Shown piece by piece: positions 1 to 10,458 of a DNA stretch of 64,000 bases. The notes beneath the pieces are model-generated. The model worked only from the letters and a program-made list of their open reading frames with translations. It was not told the origin of the DNA and searched no databases. The translations under genes were made by a program, and so were the position numbers. How positions within the stretch are numbered: position 1 is the first letter of the stretch; every line of letters begins with the position of its first letter. The stretch covers positions 54,326 through 118,325 of the forward strand of contig JALQPE010000337.1 in NCBI GenBank assembly GCA_030407315.1. The letters run 5' to 3'. The stretch comes from Asparagopsis taxiformis. Its lineage: Eukaryota; Rhodophyta; Florideophyceae; Bonnemaisoniales; Bonnemaisoniaceae.

Positions 1-3000
1 ATCAAAATGAATGAGCTCGTTCGGTTTGTCTGCATGTAGTGCATGCCCCATTGGCCTTGCTACCTTCTCTCCGCCAATCGTGGATAAGCAATGCAAGCAA
101 GAATTGCAGAACGCCTTGATGTCCGCCTCGATTGTATTCCATACACAGTAAGACTTGATTGCAAATGTAGTTGCAGCGACTCCGCGATGACCTCCACGAC
201 CGCAATGACCCACAATGCATATACGCATCTGCAATTGGATGGAATTAGAAGGTATCCAGATTGTCCCAGATTCAGAACGTATCAATCCATCTTGAAGACA
301 TCCCATGGGTTCCTCCCCTTCGTCTAATGCCGCACGCTGCGCGGTGTAAATTTCCTCGTCACTGGGCCAGGTAAAATCAGGATCTAAGTCAGGCGCGACT
401 GGTGCGCGAAATAATGCAGAAAGTTGCACGGATTTACCTTCATGCAGGGGCTTACTGCCCCAGCGCGAGAGGAGGTCTGCCCAAACATTATCATCTCCAG
501 CAACATGAGAAATAGTGTAGCGAAAAGCAGAAAGTTTCAAAGCCCAACGCTCAACCTTATTGGCTACATGCTTAGTGATGCTTGGTTTCGTCGAGTAGGG
601 ATCGAAAATAAATGTGAGGTTCTTGTGATCTGTGAATATGTTGAATCCTCTTGGTCGCATGAGAAGGTAGTCTAGGCGTGAGACAGAAGACACAATGGCA
701 TATGCTTCTTTCTCAATTGTAGACCATCGGCTACTAGCACCTCTGAATGAGCCAGATAGAAACGCAAGAGGCTCATGATGCTGTTCAGCAAATTGTATAT
801 CCACCTCATTGGTTGGCACTTGTGTTAAAATCCCTGCCCAATGCTCTTCAGATGCATCTGTAAACAATTGGAAAGCCTTAGAATCATCTGGATGTGCTAG
901 CATCACGGAATTTGCTAGTGCATTGCGCACAGCCCCAAACGTTTCCTGGTGTTCGTCTGTCCACAACTGTGAATGCAGTTGGAATTGGGATGCTGCTCTC
1001 CGGGTACGAGCTCCGACGGCTTCATAGACCTTTTCCAATACGCGAACAAGAGGAGCAACAAGCTGTGTGAATTGTGGAATAACACTGCGCATCCAATTGG
1101 CTGCACAGATGAACTGCTGTAAATCAGCTCCAGTCATAGGCGTTTGTAATTGAAGGAGACTTTGAAGTCTGCTGGGATCCATTGTTATGCCACCACTGGA
1201 TATAATTCGTCCACACCATTTAACCTCCGAAAGGAATAAGCGACACTTAGTAGCATGAAGCTTGATTCGTTTTTTCCTGCATATTGTAAACAGTAATCGA
1301 AGCTTTAGAATGAGTAAGTGTGCAGACTTTGCGTACAATAGTAAATCATCCAGCCATTGTATGATGTCATTCTTCATCACTCCTAGAAGCTGCTGTAGCG
1401 TACTCTGAAAGAAGGCTGCAGCATTTGTTTGGCCCTGCAACACTCTGGTTGGAGTGTAAACACCATCACAAGTGATAAAGCTTTGGCATTCCTGTGAATC
1501 CTTATCAAGAGCAAGCTGAAAGTAGCCATGACATAGATCAATTATAGCATAGCATTTCGTACCAGCTAATTGGGCCGTTGCTGATTCAATGTTCGGCATC
1601 GGCCAACAGTGTGGGACAGTCTGCATGTTAACGGGACGAAGGTCGACAGTAAAACGAAATCCTTCTGGACCAGACTTGGGGACAATGAGTGGAGCGCAAG
1701 CCCATGCACTCTCATTATTAGATTTGACGATACCGAGCCGTATGAATTCATCAATCTTGTTACGCATAAATTCCTGTTGTTGCGGGGTATACCGACGTAC
1801 TTTGACACGAACTGGCTTTGCATCATCTTTCAAACGGATCTTCATAGGGAGAGCTCTGATTGGCGGATCTGTTCCCAGCTTTGTTCGGAATATGTCTGCA
1901 AACTCGAACAATAGAGTGCTGAATTCTTGAACATAGTCCTGTGGTAATCCTTCCCTTACAGCATTGTCAATCATGGCTTGTATATTCGCTTGAACTTCTT
2001 CAACACTCTCTTCACCAATAATATCTTCTAGCGTTTCGAGTGCAATGCCATCGTCATATAAAGCGTCTGCGGTAATTGCAGTGTGCATACTTTCCGTACT
2101 GTTATCACCTTGCAAATCTTTGGGTCCAATAGTGTGTTCGTCTGCATCTAGGTGCAGTGGCATCTCTGTGACATTTGCCTCATTTGGATATGTCTGTCCG
2201 AGAATCATTGCCAAGTTAGTTGTATGGGGCGGAGCATGACTGTCTGTACGTCTCTGGGAACGACATTCAAAGCCGACATCCGAGAAGTCTGTGTCGTGGT
2301 ATATACTACGTACGGACACAATGTGGGCGTCCAGGTTGAATCCTAGTGACTGCAGTACAGGGCGTGATATAAGAACTTCAGGCATGTTATGATCAAAGAC
2401 TAGGAATTCCAAATTGCGTAGTCGAAACGGGCCCTCAGATGTCATGAGTGTTGTTGACAGTCTTGCCTTTTTGTGTGCATATATCCTTGTGGTGTCACCA
2501 GATGTGTCAATAGCCAATGATACCGGTACTGGATTGGACAATGGGAGCACAGATACAAATACTCCCTGCTCCGCGCATTTGTCAAGGTGATTCTGGCTTA
2601 ATGCAGAGTGATCTGCTCCATAATCACCGTTGACGATTACACTCACAGTGTCAGCCAGTTTTGCAAAGTACCTGCCAGTTCCCTGTAATGCTTCACGAGC
2701 TTCGGAATCATGATTATATGACAAAGAGTTTAGTCTTCCGGATTTAGATCGCTCCGCATAATATTCCTTCAGAAACTTTTCCTTCTCCTTGCTGCTAGTT
2801 CTAGGACAATCCCTTATCATATGCCTTCCATTGCACTTTTCCTTATTGAGGCATAAAGGTAACTGCTTCTTGGATGCATCCTGGCTCTTATCTTCACCTG
2901 CGGCAGCTGCGATATTCTTACTACTAGCCGTGCTTACCGTATTTGAACGTTTTGGTAGCGAACAGGGAGATTCAGATAGTGTTGGGGTGTTACGATTAGT

Positions 3001-3753
3001 TCTAGCTGGAATGCAAGCGGCTGAGCTATGAAATGATGTATTTTTCAAGGCCTCAGAAGTATTCGCAATCTCTCCAGCTAGTATTTCACCTCTCTGTTGA
3101 TCCACTGATGCGGATCGGACAGGGATGAAGGGGTTACATTGTACAGCTTGCTCAACCACATACTGGTAGAACGAAAGCCAATCAGTTTTCAATGCAGTCT
3201 TACACAGGCTCAGATCTGCCAGTATCTTACCCTGCAACTCTGCAGGCTTCAGGAGAGCGCATATGTGTGTAGTAGCCACCTGTGGGTTGATTGTTATTAG
3301 TGTATCCCAGTGCCTGCTTCTGAGAAACTTTTTGTATTCCATGAACAGGTTCTTTATACGAAGCTCTGGGTCATCCTCGTATATATTGATTTGCACGTTC
3401 GCTATGACAGCCTGTTCCAAATCATGGGGTGTGATGGAGTCGAGAGAGATGGCAGTCTTCTCTTCCAACCATTTCTTTAGAACGTCCTCATTAAGCTCTT
3501 CCACTGTATTGACATCTTTGAATTCCTTGAACTCAACGAGAGACAGCAGCAGGTCGGGGTCGAATGAAGATTTGAGTGAGATAGCAGTAGCTACTCCACC
3601 TTGCGCATCAATGTCGCTAATGCGCTGTAGGTACCGTTGACGTGCTTTCACGAATTCGTCAATGGCTTTGCGACCAAGCTGTCGCAACTCCGGGTGTGTG
3701 ATAGGGGTGAAAAGTTGTTGCCCTGTGTGGTGACAGCTGTTTGTAGGTGTCAT
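1..3753 (-). CDS. Ty3/gypsy gag-pol polyprotein, partial (runs off left edge)
   Basis: One uninterrupted frame of 1251 codons from ATG at 3753 to base 1; I checked it for stops over nearly its whole length. Domains in order: a gag region; a zinc-knuckle-like stretch near residues 298-316 with widely spaced Cys and His; a protease-like site near residue 377 that reads DYGADHS instead of the usual D[ST]GA; a reverse transcriptase whose catalytic box is WLDDLL near residue 802; RNase H (FTDAS, D966); and the start of integrase with its HHCC finger (His near 1183 and 1189, then CNSCLHC). The rest of integrase lies left of the window. Gag and pol are in one frame with no shift. The intact frame suggests a recent copy. 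The product would replicate the element through an RNA intermediate in virus-like particles. Confidence 0.9.
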   Translation of the reverse strand, partial: MTPTNSCHHTGQQLFTPITHPELRQLGRKAIDEFVKARQRYLQRISDIDAQGGVATAISLKSSFDPDLLLSLVEFKEFKDVNTVEELNEDVLKKWLEEKTAISLDSITPHDLEQAVIANVQINIYEDDPELRIKNLFMEYKKFLRSRHWDTLITINPQVATTHICALLKPAELQGKILADLSLCKTALKTDWLSFYQYVVEQAVQCNPFIPVRSASVDQQRGEILAGEIANTSEALKNTSFHSSAACIPARTNRNTPTLSESPCSLPKRSNTVSTASSKNIAAAAGEDKSQDASKKQLPLCLNKEKCNGRHMIRDCPRTSSKEKEKFLKEYYAERSKSGRLNSLSYNHDSEAREALQGTGRYFAKLADTVSVIVNGDYGADHSALSQNHLDKCAEQGVFVSVLPLSNPVPVSLAIDTSGDTTRIYAHKKARLSTTLMTSEGPFRLRNLEFLVFDHNMPEVLISRPVLQSLGFNLDAHIVSVRSIYHDTDFSDVGFECRSQRRTDSHAPPHTTNLAMILGQTYPNEANVTEMPLHLDADEHTIGPKDLQGDNSTESMHTAITADALYDDGIALETLEDIIGEESVEEVQANIQAMIDNAVREGLPQDYVQEFSTLLFEFADIFRTKLGTDPPIRALPMKIRLKDDAKPVRVKVRRYTPQQQEFMRNKIDEFIRLGIVKSNNESAWACAPLIVPKSGPEGFRFTVDLRPVNMQTVPHCWPMPNIESATAQLAGTKCYAIIDLCHGYFQLALDKDSQECQSFITCDGVYTPTRVLQGQTNAAAFFQSTLQQLLGVMKNDIIQWLDDLLLYAKSAHLLILKLRLLFTICRKKRIKLHATKCRLFLSEVKWCGRIISSGGITMDPSRLQSLLQLQTPMTGADLQQFICAANWMRSVIPQFTQLVAPLVRVLEKVYEAVGARTRRAASQFQLHSQLWTDEHQETFGAVRNALANSVMLAHPDDSKAFQLFTDASEEHWAGILTQVPTNEVDIQFAEQHHEPLAFLSGSFRGASSRWSTIEKEAYAIVSSVSRLDYLLMRPRGFNIFTDHKNLTFIFDPYSTKPSITKHVANKVERWALKLSAFRYTISHVAGDDNVWADLLSRWGSKPLHEGKSVQLSALFRAPVAPDLDPDFTWPSDEEIYTAQRAALDEGEEPMGCLQDGLIRSESGTIWIPSNSIQLQMRICIVGHCGRGGHRGVAATTFAIKSYCVWNTIEADIKAFCNSCLHCLSTIGGEKVARPMGHALHADKPNELIHFD

Positions 3754-4006
3754 TTTTGGGCAAAGAAAACTCAGTAAGCCACAATTGGCTTCACTAGTGA
3801 TCACTGTAGTTAATCGTGGTTTGAGTTTTTGTTGAGGTGGTTTTTCCTGCCTCCTTTACTTCTACTCTCTGCTACCTGCGTTTAAATACACTCGATATCT
3901 CCCTAGCTATGTTTTCTGTTTCATTGACTATGTCCAATTCCCAGCGATAAACAGCTTGCACCGCCAAAGTTTCCTAGTTAGCCAGTCAAAAAGAAAAGGT
4001 CTTCCA
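3754..4006 (-). other. Leader/LTR-side region of the gypsy element
   Basis: This lies directly upstream of gag on the minus strand and should hold the 5' leader and probably the LTR. A TATA-like GTATTTAAAC is read on the minus strand near 3880-3892. I cannot place the LTR edges or the primer-binding site because the partner LTR is outside the window. Confidence 0.35.
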
Positions 4007-4270
4007 TTAATTGTGTAGCATTTGGCTGCGCCAAACGGAGTCTTGAGAGGAAATACAGGAAAGATGATAATGGGCATAATAGAACCGAATTTGGGATCTC
4101 CATTTGAATCGCATTATTTGGAATGCGTGACAATGCTTTCGCTGTTTTCCCCATGATTTGGGATGGATTCCGGGTGCAAAATTCCCTCCCTCAGCAAGGC
4201 TCTCCCTCCAGAATTTAGAAAGAGCAATAAGCGAGAGAACAAGAACGGAGATAATTGGCAAAGAAACCAT
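4007..4270 (-). pseudogene. Possible relic of the secreted coiled-coil gene family (5' end only)
   Basis: An 87-codon frame starts at 4270 with a hydrophobic N-terminus (MVSLPIISVLVLSLIALSKF) resembling the signal peptide of the gene at 5462-6457 (MVAKRIVAVSVLLLIALPSF). The upstream bases also look related. After the signal peptide there is no coiled coil and the similarity fades. It is best read as a decayed 5' fragment, perhaps cut by the gypsy element. It could also be a chance frame. Confidence 0.3.
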
Positions 4271-5461
4271 CTTGTGAGCAAGACCCGAAGGGAAATGGAA
4301 GGATCCGCTCGATGCTTGTCGAAGCGATGATACGAGGCTAGGAAAACGTGGTAAAATAATGCCAGTTGCGATTCAACTTCTACGTCGAATCAGTGTTGAC
4401 ATCTATTCTGAGGAAACCGATGCCCTCTCAAGGAAGATGAGATTCCTCGCTTGTAGGTGCCCTGATTTTGTACATATTTGGGCCTGCTCTTGCTGCGAAG
4501 TCCGCACAGGAACTCGGAAGTGCAGATTGCGAGAGCTATTCCCAACTTTCGTGGATCTGTTTAATCTACAGATATACCTAAATTGTTTAATACGGGTATA
4601 CACAAATCAAGTAACTAGGCATGAAGAGTCGGACTTTTCGCCGGCACGAGCCAGTAGCTGGGGGAAAGTTCGAAATATCTGACGCTTACGAACACAATTG
4701 ACGGGGTATGCATCTGGACGAGAGTAGAGAAGGGCAGTCTTTCAAAATGGAGAGGAACAATTAAATTATATTGTGGCGAATGGTGGCTGTCGGCCTGCCG
4801 CATGAATCGTTGTGGAGATTGAGCATCAAACTGGAAATATAGGATGCAAATGATCGTTATAAGTCTCTCTATCGCTCAATCTGGAATGGAGGCATTCGCG
4901 AAAGTACGCTATATGTCGTCAATTGTGAATACAATCGATGAGCTCAACGACAATCGTTACAGACATGGTGGTAATCTATGATCCAGATGACCATGCCTCT
5001 ATCTCTTACGACGGGTCGATTTTTTCCCGGATTTGTTTCGAAGACGCATAATTCTCCGAGATGTGTCTGTAACGGTGCAGAGTGCTGATATAGATGGACG
5101 GTGGAGGGAGAAGACGATGTACGCAAGAAGAGTCGATTCAGATGTTTATATGATGTCACGCATTGAAAACGAGCACAACGCGGTCCGTGTCACGTGACGT
5201 CGACTACCTGAAAATGCGAATTTTCGCTGCGTTTGATTGGTTCAAGACGGCCCCTTTTCGCGCATGATACTGCCGTAACTTTTTTTTCTTTTGTCTGCCT
5301 TACCTCCTCTCTATCTTACGGCGGCTGGCTTGCCGCCGTCCCTCTACTAGCAGGTTGTCATACGGTCATGTGCTGTGCTGTTTGCACAGCTAGCGTAGTG
5401 GCAGCGCCAATACAGCGACCCCACCTCTGTAATCTCATACAAACAAGTCGCGACCTACAAG
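4271..5461. other. Intergenic, no gene recognised
   Basis: Only short frames without recognisable motifs. The part near 5230-5460 lies downstream of the stop of the minus-strand gene that ends at 5462 and may hold its 3' UTR. Confidence 0.5.
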
Positions 5462-6457
5462 TCAGGTTTCCTGCAGACATTGCAAATACAACGCGCGGAG
5501 CGACACCAATGTTTCTCGAACGGATTCAAGCGTGTTCTCAACACTCTCAACTTGTCCAACGGCAACATCCTCCCTCCGCAAAGCATCTTCATAAACCGCT
5601 CGTGTGACGTTTCGAAATTTGACCGCCGCATTTCGACGTCGTAACGCCAAGCGGAGCCCGCGACGTAGATTGCGTAGTCGTCTACGTAATGCTGCACTAT
5701 TTGGACGGGAAAGTAACGCAGCCCTCGTCGCTCGGATCCCTGATAGGATCCGTCTTACGTCTTGTGAAACTTCCATCAGGTTATTTTCAGCTACACCAAA
5801 CCTCCTTTCTGCCGCTGTTCGTTGCATGCGTGCCAATTGAACCTCTCGTGTTAACCGCGTTAACTGTAGTGTACAGACTTCTTCCTTGTTTTCTGTGTTT
5901 TGCACAGCCTGCTTCTGTGGTCCACATTTTTTCTCTGCCTCCAAATCGGGTAGTCTCGGAGAAAAGGCAACTGGGGGAGTCATCATCGATGATGTAGGTG
6001 GTTTTGGCAATGTGGATGTTGGTGGAGACAACGTTGGTTGTATCATCGGTGATGCAGATGGAAATATGGTTGGTGGCGGTGCAGTAGTAGCCACAGCCAA
6101 TGTTGGCGGCGTTACAGGTGACGCTGAAGGGAATATAGTTGGCAGTGGTGGTTTAGCAACTGGAGTAAACGTTGGTTGTGCGAATGGCGACGGTGAAGGG
6201 AATATAATCTGAAGAATCTTTGCGGCAGTTGGTGGGGCAAAAGTGATTCCTTGACGCAGCTGTGTCGCATTCTGTTTGCGATGTGTCTCGTAGCCCGATA
6301 AATCTCGATGAATGGCGGAACTAGACGTGTGATTGTTCACGCGATTTATCGCTAGCGTTGTATTGTTACCAGCGCTAATGATTGGGATGATCTTGGCAAA
6401 CGAAGGGAGCGCAATAAGCAGGAGGACGGAAACGGCGACGATTCGCTTGGCTACCAT
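5462..6457 (-). CDS. Secreted Pro/Ser/Thr-rich, Arg-rich coiled-coil protein (divergent family member)
   Basis: 331 residues from ATG at 6457. Residues 1-21 form a signal peptide. A Pro/Ser/Thr linker follows with about three imperfect repeats containing IFPS-SP and PT motifs. The last 150 or so residues are a charged Arg/Ala/Glu-rich helical segment predicted to be coiled coil. It shares the plan of the + strand genes at 10459, 13704 and 23479: a first Cys (KKCGPQ), a second Cys at the start of the coil (KEEVCTLQLTRL), the phrase SGIRATRAAL, a TLESVRETLVSLR segment and a third Cys near the end (LYLQC). Function is unknown. A wall, cuticle or extracellular structural role is possible, but that is a guess. 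It is the most diverged intact member and the only one on this strand. Confidence 0.75.
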   Translation of the reverse strand: MVAKRIVAVSVLLLIALPSFAKIIPIISAGNNTTLAINRVNNHTSSSAIHRDLSGYETHRKQNATQLRQGITFAPPTAAKILQIIFPSPSPFAQPTFTPVAKPPLPTIFPSASPVTPPTLAVATTAPPPTIFPSASPMIQPTLSPPTSTLPKPPTSSMMTPPVAFSPRLPDLEAEKKCGPQKQAVQNTENKEEVCTLQLTRLTREVQLARMQRTAAERRFGVAENNLMEVSQDVRRILSGIRATRAALLSRPNSAALRRRLRNLRRGLRLALRRRNAAVKFRNVTRAVYEDALRREDVAVGQVESVENTLESVRETLVSLRALYLQCLQET

Positions 6458-7324
6458 TTGTTCTGGTTGAAATGATGGAAGAAATGTGAGCCGAGACGCG
6501 CTGCAAAGCTACGGATCGGAGGACGGAGACCGTGTTGTTCATGACGCTAGTTTGCGTACGAAGTATATAAAGCGGCATTGAAACGAGAAGTTACTCGGAG
6601 TGTGCACGAATTCCTACGTGTCCGATGCATGTGAGGAACGATCTGGAGCAGAAACGCGCGGCGGATTGCAGACGAAACATGGCGCACCCACCACCGGTGA
6701 ATGGACGATTAACCCTCGGGGTGTAGGACGACACATATACATCATACAATGGGTGTGGAAACTGGCTCTCCTCGTATCAGCGTTTCTACAGACAGCTGAT
6801 GGGCAGCCGAGTATATTTATCTGCAATACACGACGGTACCCAGTCATTTGATGGCATGATCATAGAAGCAATGCTAATGGTATGTCTCCTGTCTCGCGAA
6901 TCGGGATACAAATTGCTTCGACTTGCGTGAGATACTCGTGGTGTCGTGTTCGTGGACGCGCAGGGATTGAATACATGGCGTTTGCGCTATGTGCGGTGCG
7001 TCGGACGAGCGCAATGCGCGCAGGGAAACAGTTGGTAGTGACGGAGATAGGTATCGATCGGGGGCAGAAAAGGATTGATCTCGATGGCATAGATGTACTA
7101 CGCTCCTCATTGGCGCATTGTTGCCCGTAACCATCGTTTTTTCCCTTGAATACCGCAAATATGACGAGATATGGCGATTTTTTACCGAATAGCTCAGTTA
7201 TTTAAGGTTCATATCTGAAATCCATGGGTTTATAATGGGTGTATCCAGTGGTGCATTCAGGATTTGGATTTGGAATGTCCAAAAAAATTCAATAATGGTG
7301 AAATTTCCCATGTGGTCAGCAAAT
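6458..7324. other. Intergenic between coiled-coil gene and tRNA-Ala
   Basis: A TATA-like run (TATATAAA at 6564-6571) lies about 107 bases upstream of the minus-strand start codon at 6457 and may be its promoter read on the minus strand as TTTATATA. Frames within the stretch are short and overlap on both strands, with no recognisable domain. Confidence 0.4.
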
Positions 7325-7427
7325 GGGTCTGTAGCTCAATTGGTAGAGTGCTCGCTTAGCAGTATGTTTACTCGGGTAGACGGTTCTGAAGTGCGAGAGG
7401 TACCGGGATCGAAGCCCGGCAGATCCA
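7325..7427 (+). tRNA. tRNA-Ala (AGC) with a 30-nt intron
   Basis: Acceptor stem GGGTCTG pairs with CAGATCC, followed by discriminator A at 7427. The 3-70 pair is G-U, the classical alanine identity element. The D arm is GCTC/GAGT with loop AATTGGTA. The anticodon stem CTCGC/GCGAG encloses loop TTAGCAT with anticodon AGC. The T arm is CCGGG/CCCGG around ATCGAAG. The gene is split after position 37 by an intron at 7362-7391, the canonical nuclear tRNA intron site. The mature tRNA has 73 bases before CCA, which is not encoded. Confidence 0.95.
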
Positions 7428-7429
7428 AG

Positions 7430-7434
7430 TTTTT
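7430..7434 (+). terminator. RNA polymerase III terminator
   Basis: A run of five T, beginning three bases after the tRNA discriminator base. Confidence 0.8.
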
Positions 7435-7712
7435 CCCCGTCCAAACTGGGAAGGTTGACCTCAGCACGAGAGCGCTCGTCCTTTGTCGGCATTTCCACAA
7501 TCAAGTGCCATGCAACATGACGCATGCTAATCATTCTCATGCATCGACTTGGTATCAACCTTGACAAGCATCGTCACCTTTCCGCACATACGCTCAAAAC
7601 AAAATTCATGACTTCCATGCTTTAACAATTTTTTTTCGTCGCACATCCATTCCATGGAATGCTCCGTTGTTATTCCAAGCAAGAAAACACCCATGTTACA
7701 ACAAAACAATCT

Positions 7713-8160
7713 CTAAATATCATCAACATACAACCGTGACACACACTCTTCAGCACCACGACGTACTCCCATCCAGTTCATACTTGGTTCTCGTGGACCG
7801 ACGCGCCTCACGTACACTGCTAAATATATCTCCAACACCACAGACACAAAACCAACTACAGCAACTTCCTCTTTATCACCAGCCTCCCTCAATATTCTTC
7901 GAGCATTGTCTGCCGACTTTCTCGCTATCATTTTCGCCTATTGCACATCTCAACTCTTCGATCCACACTTCTCATTCCGTTCTTGTACTTCCACCAGCCC
8001 GTGCACCACTTCAACTAGCTCTGCTCATACCTTCTATCTCGCGCACACTCCTTTCAGTCCAGATAAATTCAGAGTTTCTCCTTCTCACGGGCATTGAGGA
8101 AGATAATGCCTCCCTAAGCGCTACGCCAACCTCCCTTGAAGCCCGTGCCTACAGCAATTG
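7713..8160 (-). pseudogene. Possible heavily decayed coiled-coil family relic
   Basis: On the minus strand a 72-codon frame (7931 to 7713) contains NARRILREAGDKEEVAVVG. This loosely matches the family's Arg-rich coil, compare RREDVAVGQVES in the 5462-6457 gene. Upstream minus-strand sequence keeps a purine-rich bias but has stops in all frames. Similarity is weak and I would not insist on it. Confidence 0.2.
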
Positions 8161-10388
8161 ACATGAATTTCCTTTCTCTCCACATTTCGCGACCAGTCTC
8201 GCGACCCACCACGTCCTGGCTCTTTGAATTGTGCCGTCAAAGTCGTGGATGTCGTCGTGCGGTTCTCGGAGCTACGCTGGTTGAAGGTGTGACTGGTAAA
8301 CATGATACTTTTTTCTCAGTAATCTCTGAGTTCGTCCGGTTCGCGAGTCGACCAGTTTTGTTGGTGATTTGCAAATACGACCGTGTCATAGATGTGACGC
8401 ACCTGAGAACGATGGAAACTGCTCATCATAAGTAGACGTTCGAAGCACGAATCGGCACATACGGTGTTCATGTTTTGTCGAAACAGGACGAATCTGACAG
8501 ATTAATTCACGACGCATCTTCATATCATGTGGTCGTTTATATAGGACGTGTAATGGTTTACCCATGGAAATCATTCATTCTTGGCGTTCACTCCTACCTT
8601 TCCACGCAACGTTACTTTCTGAGATTCAGTAATGCATACGAAAAGAGATTGTCTTGTTCACAACTGCTAATTTTTCCTCAGGCAAAGTGAAATGCTCTGA
8701 CTTGGTGATAAAACGAATGTTGAGTAATCAACCTTTCGATCAGCAGAGCACCATATTCTCTGACAACCGTTATCTGTTCGATTCCCCGCATAATAAGTGG
8801 CTGCAATACGCGTTACTTGACTAGAACAACAGAACCAGAGCGGGAGCAGATAAAAAAGCAATGCCTCCATTATGGAGCTTGCGGATCGCTTTTTGCTGTG
8901 GTTCATGCAGAATACTTTTGCCAACATGTCTGCAATTTTCCACGCCACAATATGTTCGATCGAATAACATAGTGAGCCATTTCGTTTTTCCCAACAGTAA
9001 GACTGGAGGCGAATCCAAAACGAAAGAGATCTTAACATTGCCAGCTTTCGTATCTACTTCGTGTCAAACCAGAATATCACTGATATGACGACAAAGCAAG
9101 GATGAGGTCAGCTTTCTCCATTTTCCACGAATAACATTGTTCCATTGACACTATCGCAGCTGTTCTGGATACGTACATGGGGCGTTAGCGCAAGAGAAAA
9201 ATTGTTTCGGCATTGTTCAACGATCGTTGTCATCACCAGTTCAACAAACTAGTTCGATACCGGTCGGTCAAGATGTTTCGAGCACTGCAGAAAATTTGAA
9301 CATCGCTCACATTCTTTTCCTTGTTAGGCCTCAGGCGCTATCTTCGCAGAAAATCATCTTCGAAACAGATCGCTTCCCAGAGTTAGAGTCGTAGCGCAAA
9401 CTAGGTGTATATTAATTCCCACACAGAATGTCACGTATCGTCTCCACACCATTCCAGACTGCCCAACCTCACAATGGTCCGCTAAGAATAATGTTCAAAC
9501 CACACCGACTATAAATCTCACTGAATATCACCGACTCCACCCGCCAGATCGCCCACCTGTGCAGTGTGCAGTGCCAATGTCACTCTCCAGCTCCACATCC
9601 ACCCAACAGGATAAAACCTGGAAGCGTGCGGACAGGCCCCCATCTAATGCTGAAAGCAGAAACTTGTCTGATCAGACTAGGTGCCCTGCTCAATTTGGAG
9701 TCTTCATTGCCATTCGAGGCACGCGAAGTCCAGGTAGAGGCGGTAACTGTCCTCGCCGCAACTGCATCGGGTGAGGGAACGTGGGCACAACACTTTAGAT
9801 AGGAGTGATGTATAATTTCAATGATGGAAAAGTAATTGAAATGTTATAAATTAGGTGATTAATTTCAGTACAGCAGTGTGCAAAACAGCTCCGCAGCATA
9901 TTGCCAGCAATGTGAGTCTGACTTTCCGCCACGAAACAGATTTACGTAATCGAGTTTAGAGCATTTGATAATGAAGATTTAGTTATACCTGTGCAAAAAT
10001 AAGAGCACAATGCCGAGTCAACTAGGTCGGCATCCGACGTAGTAAATTCGGAATCATCCTACCGTCGGTACTCTCAGCAATCAAATTAGGTACTGTGTTG
10101 TTCATGCTGCACTCTCATCTCGTTCCACTCCAGACACCTGCGTTCCAACGCAGAGCGGATGATATTCCTTTCAACCATTTCAGAGTGTTTACAGTATATC
10201 ATATCCATAACGTTGAACAACATCATGGCTGTACACAACGAGGCGATCATCTCCATCTTCAACATTACGCGATGACTCGTCCACCGCTTGCACCCAACTG
10301 TCGGAGATGCTGACTATAGATCCTGTTCAGGTCCGTATTCAGGAAACTACATCCTCTCGAAATCGACGTATGGATTTCCTCTTGCCAA

Positions 10389-10395
10389 TATAAAT
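10389..10395 (+). promoter_or_regulatory. TATA box of coiled-coil gene
   Basis: TATAAAT lies 64-70 bases upstream of the ATG at 10459. It is identical in sequence and spacing in the duplicate gene (23409-23415). Confidence 0.65.
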
Positions 10396-10458
10396 GAAGC
10401 CCAATCCCATGAACAGCATCTTTGACTCCCATCGAGCATACCATACTTTTCCATCACC

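Noticed and set aside
3754..3790. TGGCTTACTGAG on the minus strand as a gypsy primer-binding site
   Set aside because: No LTR end can be shown next to it and I cannot name a matching tRNA, so the call would be arbitrary.
7667..8161. A 164-codon + strand frame
   Set aside because: Compositionally biased, no domain, no promoter seen. The other strand has a weak family relic that better explains the bias.
8667..9038. A 123-codon minus-strand frame with a counterpart at 21686-21967
   Set aside because: It is kept only because the whole 2.8-kb segment is duplicated. The N-terminus differs and there is no recognisable domain.
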